Shown here in pieces: positions 1 to 8,188 of a stretch of 64,000 nt of DNA (the first letter of the stretch is position 1; every line of letters starts with the position of its first letter). The notes below the pieces were generated by a model, which worked only from the letters and a program-made list of their open reading frames with translations, was not told the DNA's origin and ran no database searches. The stretch is from Equus caballus (lineage: Eukaryota > Chordata > Mammalia > Perissodactyla > Equidae), in contig NC_091684.1 of assembly GCF_041296265.1 (NCBI RefSeq), forward strand, positions 122,128,001 through 122,192,000, in the 5' to 3' direction. Position numbers and translations under genes: made by a program.

Positions 1-857
1 GACTTGCTTGAATGGCCGGCCTCTGCTGGCGCGGCGCCCGGGTCGCATGGGCGTCTTTAGAGTCGGAGAGTGTGGCGTTGGCATGGGCCCGGCCCGTGGT
101 TGGCGCTGAGTACGCGCTGGCCCGGTTCTGGCCTGAGCCGTTGCCCCGGGGGGCGTGGCGGGTGGGGTGGCGGTCCGTGTCTGGAGGCCGAACAGCCGAG
201 TCTTCCCTGGGTTCCGTTCGGAGCCTCGGTTTGGGCCGGGCAAGCCGCAGCGCCTGTGGTTGCCTTCTGGCTTGGTGAGGAGGTGTGATGGGCCCGTGGT
301 TTTGGCGGCGGGGGCAGCGGCCCTAGGCCGCAGCGCTGCAGCTGGCAGCTCCTGTGTGTCACCTGCTCACCCGGGCCACACACAGCTGGCCAAAGGTGGC
401 CCTGGCGCTGACGTCCAGGCAGTGTGGTGGCTGACAGGGCGGGCAGGAAGGAAAGGGAGCGGAGGGGAGCGGCCGTAGTGCGGTTCCACGGGCTTGCACA
501 GGATGTACCCTCTTGTTGGGTTGCGACCGCCGTCGCGGTCTTGCCAGGGGTGGCGTTGGGTCCCAAGGGGGCTGCCGGTTGTTGCCTGCCAGGGAAGGCT
601 CGGCTGCGGTAGATGACCTGTGCGGTAGACGGCGTCGCGCCCCCGGGAGGTTCGGCCCCCAGTGTTTGTCGTCCTAGCGCCTTGAAGAGACCCACAGGCC
701 CGCGACTGGCCACCGGCCCCGTCTGCTCCGGATTGCTGAGGCGGACAATCTCTTTGACCCTGCGCCCCCTCGGGTCCGGCGCTTGCCAGGTGAAGGCGTT
801 GCTGCAGGAAGGTTCGCTCTTCCTGGCCCGGGGGGCTCCTGTGGTCCCGGGCGTGCC

Positions 858-907
858 GGGGAGCGGGGCCAGGGGGCGGTGTGGGGCGTCGGGGGGGGTG
901 GGGGGGC
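858..907 (+). repeat. G-run tract, potential G-quadruplex, A monomer
   Basis: At least six runs of four or more G in 50 bases on the snoRNA-sense strand, ending in eight G, T, then seven G. It fits the quadruplex pattern in DNA (non-template strand) and in nascent RNA. Present once per A monomer at 858, 6,394, 11,930, 17,452, 22,990, 28,528, 34,066 and 39,602. Confidence 0.75.
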
Positions 908-1059
908 GTGCGCGAGGGGTGGTTAAGAGCGGTGTGCGGAAGCCTGCGGGCGTGGCAGCGACCCGAGGGTGCTGCGATCCTGGGCGCCCTGCCCCGGACG
1001 CACGTCCAGCGTGGAGGAGGAGCACGTCTCCTTGTGTGGGAGCGGTGTCCTAGTTTCAT

Positions 1060-1079
1060 TCTTTGCCTTGTCTTCCAGG
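1060..1079 (+). promoter_or_regulatory. Strong orphan 3' splice-site motif in A monomer
   Basis: A pyrimidine-rich stretch (TTTCATTCTTTGCCTTGTCT) followed by TCCAG ending at 1,078 is one of the best acceptor-like signals of the unit, yet no clear donor lies at ordinary exon distance. The B half has a weaker counterpart (CCTTCGTGGACAG near 3,869). The point after the AG recurs at 6,615, 12,151, 17,673, 23,211, 28,749, 34,287 and 39,823. It may mark a further exon or be unused. Confidence 0.3.
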
Positions 1080-1914
1080 AGGAGGCAGCGTTTGTGCTCT
1101 GTGAGGTCGTCTGTGGTGTTCTGGGGCCGAAGGAGGGGGTCATAGGTCGAGCGCGACGCGGTCGACTTGGGCAAAGTCATAATGCCTTGACGGCTGTCGT
1201 CCGGGAGGCTCCCTGCCCGCCTGGCGCGCGAGGTGTTGGAGGCTACACCTTGGGGGACTTGCTGTGCAGGCGTGAGGGGGCTTCCCCTTTGGAGCAGGGA
1301 GCCGCGGGGTTGAACGTTTCCTCGAAGGCCAGCGCCCCGCAACCCGCAGGCGGTGGAAATGCCGCGTCGCTGCGTGGGAATTGGCTGTGGTCTGAGACGG
1401 GTCTTGCCCCGGGTCTCGGTGGCTGTGACCAGCCGTTGCAGCGGGGTTCCCTGCTGGCCCGCCCAGGGCGTCTTGGCTTAGATAGCCCAGACCGGAGTGC
1501 GGCCTGAAGGCGTCGGGCCCCTGGAGGTTCAGACGGGCTGCTTCTGTTGCGCCGCCCGTGGGCGAGTGGTGCCGGCTCTCGTGTCAGCCCTGTTGTCCTG
1601 GCGGTAGCCAGGTAGCATTACCATCAAGTGCCGTTCCCCCCGGCCCAGCTCGCGGGGACACGCTGGCCACGTTGACCTCACATCCACGGTCAGCGTGAGG
1701 GTGTAGGTGGATGGTCCGTGTCCTTTGCTCAGAAGGAGTGGCGCTCAGAGAGGGAGTCCGGGGCCGATTGCAGCAGCCTCTAGCGGTGCGAGTTGGCGTC
1801 CTTCCTTGGGAAGTCACCGGGCTTCCGCGTGGGGTGGCAGGGCACGAGGTCAGGCATCTGTGAGGACGGCGTGCTTTCCCGGGTGCTGAGGCCACCGCAC
1901 ACGGAAGCCCGCAG

Positions 1915-1935
1915 GCACGCACGCGCGCGCGCGCG

Positions 1936-1978
<43 letters not shown>

Positions 1979-1980
1979 AC
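1915..1980 (+). repeat. (CG)n(CA)n alternating tract, unit 1
   Basis: GCACGCACGCGCG run, then GAACAC and a long uninterrupted CA run ending at GTGCAC, 66 bp. Alternating purine-pyrimidine sequence with Z-DNA potential, in the presumed intron just upstream of the A exon. Confidence 0.95.
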
Positions 1981-2159
1981 AGGCCTGCGCATCTGCCTAC
2001 ACTCGGGATATCACACGCGCCTTCGGTCATCCCGAAGGGATAGAGGTACAGGGCAAGCAGATGCAAGGGTGCCGCGGGGGGAACTGTGGCACGGATCCTG
2101 TCTTCTGACCAGCTGGGCACGTTTCTGAAGCATGCGTGTGCTTTCTCTACACTCCTCAG

Positions 2160-2298
2160 GTGGAAGTGCCGTGCAAAGCTCGCTGCCGCCCACCGACAGA
2201 AGAAGACCCTTCGTGTCCCGTGACGAGCGCAGGTGCGAGGCAGTCGCGGCGGAAGTGTGGCCCGGGATGCGCACCACGCCCTCGGACGGCCCAGGACG
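2160..2298 (+). ncRNA. Candidate host-transcript exon, A type, unit 1
   Basis: Follows a good 3' splice site (pyrimidine-rich CTTTCTCTACACTCCTCAG ending at 2,159). By alignment to the B exon and the relic exons it ends at 2,298, but the junction there is GACG|GTCAGC, a poor 5' splice site. An alternative donor GCAG|GTGCGA at 2,232/2,233 would give a 73-nt exon. It lies about 250 bp upstream of the class A snoRNA. The role inferred is a short non-coding exon of the SNHG14/116HG-type host RNA. There is no RNA evidence here. Confidence 0.5.
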
Positions 2299-2545
2299 GT
2301 CAGCATTGCTTTGTCCCAAGTTCGGCCTCTCGCCCTGAGGGCTTCGCTAGACCTGCCTCAGAGGCTTCTTGGGCGCGTGTGCCCGGGGGCCCGCGGCGTC
2401 GTGCTCTGAGGGCGGACTGACTGTTGCCCCTGCTCCGGCGGGGCTCGGCTCTGGATTCTCCAGGCCGCTGGCGCCCATGAGGCGATCGGCTCGCCCGCTG
2501 CGGAGCCCCCCAGCCTGCCTGGTTAGTTTGTCCAGGTTGGCAGAA

Positions 2546-2652
2546 CGTGCTCGGATCGATGATGACTCCCTCATATGCATTCCTTGGAAAATCTGAACAA
2601 AATGAGTGAGAACTCACTACCGTCGTTCTCATCGAAACTGAGGTCCGGCACG
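2546..2652 (+). ncRNA. SNORD116: SNORD116, class A, copy 1
   Basis: C/D-box small nucleolar RNA of the SNORD116 (HBII-85) family. Box C ATGATGA is at 2,559-2,565, box D' CTGA at 2,593-2,596, box C' TGAGTGA at 2,603-2,609 and box D CTGA at 2,638-2,641. CGTGC at 2,546-2,550 pairs with GCACG at 2,648-2,652 to close the terminal stem; the mature RNA is probably about 95-100 nt inside these limits. The core TTGGAAAATCTGAACAAAA is the family signature. Family members assemble with fibrillarin, NOP56, NOP58 and 15.5K/SNU13. SNORD116 is an orphan snoRNA without an agreed methylation target, and its loss is central to Prader-Willi syndrome. It lies about 250 bp downstream of a candidate host exon, as an intron-encoded RNA released by splicing and trimming. 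Confidence 0.95.
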
Positions 2653-4471
2653 TTGTCTTCCCCAGGCATGGCAGGAGTGAGGGACCGCTTCCCCTTGAGC
2701 GCACTGGGACGGGCACGGGCACCACGCCGGGCGTCCGCATTTGGGAGCCGTGGCATCTGGGGGTCCTTCCTCTCACCGCGTGAGGGGGGTGTCCGTCAGT
2801 CGGCGGTGCTTGGTTGAACGGCCTGTGGCTGAGGGCCGTGGCTGGCAGCTCGCATCCTAGGTTGGGAAGTCGGAGAGTGTGGCGCTGGCACAGGCCCCGT
2901 GAGCTCGGGGCCTTGTGGCTGTGTGGGCCTGGTTCCCGCTGGGGACGAAGGCCCCGGGGGTCTGCGTCTCAGAGCTGAGCAGTAAGCAGTGGAAGGTCGC
3001 GTGGTTTCTGATGAGAGCCCCGGGCCAGGCGGGCGGCCGTCAGCTGTTCTTGCCTTTTGGCTTGGTGAGGCAGTTGGAGCACCCCTCGCGGTTTGGGGCG
3101 CCGCCGGAGGGGTGAGACTTTGGTGCTGCAGCTTGGGGCTCCTCTAGTTCTCCGGCTCGCCCAGTCCACGCCAATGTGCCCAAACGGGGACCGGGCTGTG
3201 GGCCTGGCACTCAGGTCAAGACACTGTGGTGGCTGATGGCCTGGTCGTGGGGAGCTGGGGGGGAAGAAGAGCACGGAGAGGACAGGTCACAGTGTGATGC
3301 CGTGGGCTTCCGTGGGACGTGCTGCCTCGTTGTGTTCCGAGCGCTGGCAGCGGCTTGTCGGGAACGTGCCCTGGCTCTGACGGGGCTGGCGATTGGTGCG
3401 TGCCGGGGAAGGCTGGGGGCTTGAAGGCCCGGGGGTGTGCACTGTGGTCGGTGACCTTTGTGGCAGATGGCGGGCCTTGTTCCAGAGCGGTGGCGCTCTC
3501 CGGTTCTCTCCACGGTTCCTTGAAGAGGGGCCCGGCACGTGACTGCCGGCCGGCCGGCCGCCGCTGCTCATCGATTGCTTGGGCGACCGTGGCCTTGGAT
3601 CCTCCGCCGTCTCAGGCGCGGGGTCTCCGAGGAGAAAGCGTTCCTCCAGCACGGTCCGATTTTCCTGGCGCGGTTCGCCTCATGCCTCGTCGCAGGGCTT
3701 TAGGTTTCTTCGTGGAAGCCTGTGGGCCTGGCGGAGACGGCGGGTGCCGTGACCCGAGCTGCCCTGCCGCGCACAGACGTCCGCCTTGGAAAACGTCCGC
3801 CTCTCCATGGGTGGCGGGGGCGGGGTGTGTGTGTGCTCGTTCCGTGCCTCCTCTTGCCTTCGTGGACAGAGCCATCCTTGGGGCCGTGTGAGGTCGTTTG
3901 TGGTGTTACAGGTGCCGAGGGAGGGTCCAGACGTTGAACGTGACGGGTCGAGTCCCGTACGCACAGTCGAGATTCCCTCGTGGCCGTCCTCCCCGGGGCT
4001 CCCTGGCCGCCACGTGTGTGTAGGGTTTGAGGTCCTGCTTGGGGGACTTGCCTCGCAGGCCTGAGGTGGGCCAGGCAGCGCGTGGGTGGGAAGGAGTCCT
4101 GGAAGGCCGGGGTCCAGAAAGCGGGCCCGCTGTGGTAACGCCAGGTCCCTGGACGGGAGTGGGCTCCAGGTTCAGTCGGGTCTTAGCGTGGGTCGTGGTG
4201 GCCACAGACCACCTCTTCCTGGCACTTCCCCTGCCGCTGGCACCGCTGAGGGCGTGGGTGTAGCCTCAGTCAGCAGGAAGAGGCGCCTGGCCCCCGGTCC
4301 CCCGGTGGCGTGGCCACTGGAGATCAGGAGGGGCTGCTGCTTCTGCCCTCTAGCCCGTGTCCCAGCGGCGCCAGCCTTCGAGTGGTGTAGGCGCTTTACG
4401 TGGTTCAGGTCCAGCAGTGGTCGGCGCGTTTCCGTCGGGCGCGGTTCGCGTGGCACGGCGTGCGGGGACAG

Positions 4472-4589
4472 CGGGCGCCCACGGTCGGGCGGAGGGTGAA
4501 CCTGCTGGAGTGTCGTGTTCCGGTGTTCAGAGGCAGGGGCTGTGAGAGAGGGAGCCTGCGGCCTATTTCAGCAGGCCGAAAGGGCAGAG
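4472..4589 (+). ncRNA. Possible upstream host exon (exon-1 homologue), B monomer
   Basis: The block ending GGGCAGAG|GTGAGC at 4,589/4,590 lies 339 bp before the B exon. In the relic units an exon with donor GTAATA lies 312-323 bp before the equivalent exon, so position and donor agree. The 5' limit is weak: the AG at 4,470-4,471 gives 118 nt, close to the 116 nt of the relic exon, but it lacks a pyrimidine tract. It recurs at 10,008, 15,530, 21,068, 26,606, 32,144 and 37,680. The A-monomer equivalent ends near 1,784 with an even weaker donor (GCG|GTGCGA). Confidence 0.3.
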
Positions 4590-4928
4590 GTGAGCCGCCG
4601 GGCGAGTCGAGGTGAAAGCCGCCAGCGCGAGCTCTTGGTCTCGCGGCAGGGCCTGAGGCCAGGGATGTGTGCGGAAGACGTGCTTCTTCAGGGGCTCGGG
4701 CCCCGCGCACCCGAAGACACGCACACGCGCCCGCCTGCGCGCCTTCCTGCGCTTGTGCTGTCACACACGCCTTCTTGTCACACCTGAGGGGAAGAGGTAG
4801 AGGCCAAGAAGATGCAAGGCTTGCCCCGGGGCGGGGAGTCGGGGTGGAACCCTTGGCCTGGCTCTGGTTACCTGAGAGCCTGGCTGGGTCGCTGAGGCGT
4901 GCGCGTGCGATTGCTCTGCACTTCCCAG

Positions 4929-5063
4929 GTGGGATCTCCGAGCAAAGCTTGCCGTCGCCCAAGAAGAGAAGACCTTCCTGTCGTTTGTGGAGCGGAGACG
5001 CGAGGGAATCCCGCAAGAAGCGTGGCTTCGGGTGCGCCCCGTGCCCGTGGCTCGCTGAGGCTG
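4929..5063 (+). ncRNA. Candidate host-transcript exon, B type, unit 1
   Basis: Bounded by a 3' splice site (TTGCTCTGCACTTCCCAG ending at 4,928) and a strong 5' splice site GCTG|GTAAGGA at 5,063/5,064. The class B snoRNA begins 220 bp after the donor. The same exon-to-snoRNA spacing (about 219-223 bp) is kept in all three AT-rich relic units, whose exons align through the GGAGAC and ATCC(C)-AA blocks and also end at GTAAG. This conserved architecture is the main evidence that it is a real exon. No long conserved reading frame is expected or seen. Inferred to be part of the SNHG14/116HG-type RNA. Confidence 0.65.
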
Positions 5064-5283
5064 GTAAGGATCCCCCTGCACCCAGTTCGTGCCGTTGGCC
5101 CTGGGAGTCCCAGACCGCGCTGAGAGGCTTCTAGCCCGCGGGTCCCCGGGGGCGTGCGGAGCTGGCGCTCTGAGGGTGGGTCGACAGTTGCCCTTGCTCA
5201 GGGGCTTGGCTCGGGATTCTCCGGGCCGCTGGCCGACCCTGAGGTGATGGGCTCACCCGCCGAGCCCCGCCAGCTGCCCCGAA

Positions 5284-5389
5284 GGTGCTCGGATCGATGA
5301 TGACTCCCTCAAATGCATTCCTTGGAAATCTGAACAAAATGAGTGAGAACTCACTACCGTCGTTCTCGCCGAGCCTGAGGTCCAGCACC
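5284..5389 (+). ncRNA. SNORD116: SNORD116, class B, copy 1
   Basis: Second class of SNORD116 in the array. Box C ATGATGA is at 5,297-5,303, D' CTGA at 5,330-5,333, C' TGAGTGA at 5,340-5,346 and D CTGA at 5,375-5,378. GGTGC at 5,284-5,288 pairs with GCACC at 5,385-5,389, so the outermost pair is G-C where class A has C-G. Other class differences are CAAATGC for CATATGC after box C, one A fewer before D', and TCTCGCCGAGC for TCTCATCGAAA before box D, which changes the D-side antisense element. Both guide classes would come from one precursor. Confidence 0.95.
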
Positions 5390-7450
5390 TGGTCTTCTCC
5401 GGGGGTGAGAGGAGTGAGGGACAGCTTCTGGTTGATGACACTCGCGCAGAGCCCGCCCAGGGCCTCAGCGTGTGGGCGTCTGCCGTGTTTGCACCGGGAG
5501 CGTGACCGCATGAGCTGGACGTTTGCGACTCGGAGGGACTTGCTTGAATGGCCGGCCTCTGCTGGCGCGGCGCCCGGGTCGCATGGGCGTCTTTAGAGTC
5601 GGAGAGTGTGGCGTTGGCATGGGCCCGGCCCGTGGTTGGCGCTGAGTACGCGCTGGCCCGGTTCTGGCCTGAGCCGTTGCCCCGGGGGGCGTGGCGGGTG
5701 GGGTGGCGGTCCGTGTCTGGAGGCCGAACAGCCGAGTCTTCCCTGGGTTCCGTTCGGAGCCTCGGTTTGGGCCGGGCAAGCCGCAGCGCCTGTGGTTGCC
5801 TTCTGGCTTGGTGAGGAGGTGTGATGGGCCCGTGGTTTTGGCGGCGGGGGCAGCGGCCCTAGGCCGCAGCGCTGCAGCTGGCAGCTCCTGTGTGTCACCT
5901 GCTCACCCGGGCCACACACAGCTGGCCAAAGGTGGCCCTGGCGCTGACGTCCAGGCAGTGTGGTGGCTGACAGGGCGGGCAGGAAGGAAAGGGAGCGGAG
6001 GGGAGCGGCCGTAGTGCGGTTCCACGGGCTTGCACAGGATGTACCCTCTTGTTGGGTTGCGACCGCCGTCGCGGTCTTGCCAGGGGTGGCGTTGGGTCCC
6101 AAGGGGGCTGCCGGTTGTTGCCTGCCAGGGAAGGCTCGGCTGCGGTAGATGACCTGTGCGGTAGACGGCGTCGCGCCCCCGGGAGGTTCGGCCCCCAGTG
6201 TTTGTCGTCCTAGCGCCTTGAAGAGACCCACAGGCCCGCGACTGGCCACCGGCCCCGTCTGCTCCGGATTGCTGAGGCGGACAATCTCTTTGACCCTGCG
6301 CCCCCTCGGGTCCGGCGCTTGCCAGGTGAAGGCGTTGCTGCAGGAAGGTTCGCTCTTCCTGGCCCGGGGGGCTCCTGTGGTCCCGGGCGTGCCGGGGAGC
6401 GGGGCCAGGGGGCGGTGTGGGGCGTCGGGGGGGGTGGGGGGGCGTGCGCGAGGGGTGGTTAAGAGCGGTGTGCGGAAGCCTGCGGGCGTGGCAGCGACCC
6501 GAGGGTGCTGCGATCCTGGGCGCCCTGCCCCGGACGCACGTCCAGCGTGGAGGAGGAGCACGTCTCCTTGTGTGGGAGCGGTGTCCTAGTTTCATTCTTT
6601 GCCTTGTCTTCCAGGAGGAGGCAGCGTTTGTGCTCTGTGAGGTCGTCTGTGGTGTTCTGGGGCCGAAGGAGGGGGTCATAGGTCGAGCGCGACGCGGTCG
6701 ACTTGGGCAAAGTCATAATGCCTTGACGGCTGTCGTCCGGGAGGCTCCCTGCCCGCCTGGCGCGCGAGGTGTTGGAGGCTACACCTTGGGGGACTTGCTG
6801 TGCAGGCGTGAGGGGGCTTCCCCTTTGGAGCAGGGAGCCGCGGGGTTGAACGTTTCCTCGAAGGCCAGCGCCCCGCAACCCGCAGGCGGTGGAAATGCCG
6901 CGTCGCTGCGTGGGAATTGGCTGTGGTCTGAGACGGGTCTTGCCCCGGGTCTCGGTGGCTGTGACCAGCCGTTGCAGCGGGGTTCCCTGCTGGCCCGCCC
7001 AGGGCGTCTTGGCTTAGATAGCCCAGACCGGAGTGCGGCCTGAAGGCGTCGGGCCCCTGGAGGTTCAGACGGGCTGCTTCTGTTGCGCCGCCCGTGGGCG
7101 AGTGGTGCCGGCTCTCGTGTCAGCCCTGTTGTCCTGGCGGTAGCCAGGTAGCATTACCATCAAGTGCCGTTCCCCCCGGCCCAGCTCGCGGGGACACGCT
7201 GGCCACGTTGACCTCACATCCACGGTCAGCGTGAGGGTGTAGGTGGATGGTCCGTGTCCTTTGCTCAGAAGGAGTGGCGCTCAGAGAGGGAGTCCGGGGC
7301 CGATTGCAGCAGCCTCTAGCGGTGCGAGTTGGCGTCCTTCCTTGGGAAGTCACCGGGCTTCCGCGTGGGGTGGCAGGGCACGAGGTCAGGCATCTGTGAG
7401 GACGGCGTGCTTTCCCGGGTGCTGAGGCCACCGCACACGGAAGCCCGCAG

Positions 7451-7471
7451 GCACGCACGCGCGCGCGCGCG

Positions 7472-7514
<43 letters not shown>

Positions 7515-7516
7515 AC
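7451..7516 (+). repeat. (CG)n(CA)n tract, unit 2
   Basis: 66 bp, same structure as unit 1. Confidence 0.95.
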
Positions 7517-7695
7517 AGGCCTGCGCATCTGCCTACACTCGGGATATCACACGCGCCTTCGGTCATCCCGAAGGGATAGAGGTACAGGGCAAGCAGATGC
7601 AAGGGTGCCGCGGGGGGAACTGTGGCACGGATCCTGTCTTCTGACCAGCTGGGCACGTTTCTGAAGCATGCGTGTGCTTTCTCTACACTCCTCAG

Positions 7696-7834
7696 GTGGA
7701 AGTGCCGTGCAAAGCTCGCTGCCGCCCACCGACAGAAGAAGACCCTTCGTGTCCCGTGACGAGCGCAGGTGCGAGGCAGTCGCGGCGGAAGTGTGGCCCG
7801 GGATGCGCACCACGCCCTCGGACGGCCCAGGACG
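7696..7834 (+). ncRNA. Candidate host exon, A type, unit 2
   Basis: Copy of the 2,160-2,298 segment with the same acceptor and the same weak aligned donor; no change seen. Confidence 0.5.
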
Positions 7835-8081
7835 GTCAGCATTGCTTTGTCCCAAGTTCGGCCTCTCGCCCTGAGGGCTTCGCTAGACCTGCCTCAGAGG
7901 CTTCTTGGGCGCGTGTGCCCGGGGGCCCGCGGCGTCGTGCTCTGAGGGCGGACTGACTGTTGCCCCTGCTCCGGCGGGGCTCGGCTCTGGATTCTCCAGG
8001 CCGCTGGCGCCCATGAGGCGATCGGCTCGCCCGCTGCGGAGCCCCCCAGCCTGCCTGGTTAGTTTGTCCAGGTTGGCAGAA

Positions 8082-8188
8082 CGTGCTCGGATCGATGATG
8101 ACTCCCTCATATGCATTCCTTGGAAAATCTGAACAAAATGAGTGAGAACTCACTACCGTCGTTCTCATCGAAACTGAGGTCCGGCACG
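8082..8188 (+). ncRNA. SNORD116: SNORD116, class A, copy 2
   Basis: Same sequence as the copy at 2,546-2,652: all four boxes intact and a CGTGC/GCACG closing stem. It sits in the A half of unit 2. Confidence 0.95.

Larger units (their letters stand above)
1..5536 (+). repeat. Array unit 1 (A+B dimer), 5,536 bp
   Basis: First complete unit of the tandem SNORD116 array; the window opens at an arbitrary phase of the repeat. The unit is a dimer. A block sharing a GTCGGAGAGTGTGGCG core starts near 62 (monomer A) and recurs near 2,871 (monomer B), so the halves are about 2.81 and 2.73 kb. The halves align in blocks (the same core, the CCTTGAAGAG block at 681 and 3,519, the TCAGAGAGGGAG-type block before exon 1, the snoRNA) but are clearly diverged, while whole dimers differ from each other at only a handful of sites. 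Each half carries a candidate host exon and one snoRNA. GC is roughly two thirds, CpG is not depleted and G exceeds C on this strand. Private variant: T at 3,175 where the other units have G. Confidence 0.97.

Noticed and set aside
57-1025. Long open frames in the array, such as a 322-codon minus-strand frame and 258-, 240-, 208- and 203-codon frames, repeated in every unit
   Set aside because: They arise because stop codons are rare in very GC-rich DNA. They overlap on both strands, have low-complexity Pro/Arg/Gly/Ala composition with no domain, and run through the CA tract, exons and splice sites. Repetition in each unit reflects copying of the DNA, not coding constraint.
3543-3563. GCCGGCCGGCCGGCCG palindromic tract in B monomers as a special site
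   Set aside because: Simple GGCC tandem sequence in GC-rich DNA; self-complementary by composition. No known element implied.
3935-3965. tRNA-like T arm (ACGGGTCGAGTCCCGT) in B monomers
   Set aside because: The loop is one base short, and no acceptor stem, D arm or anticodon arm can be placed around it. Coincidental.
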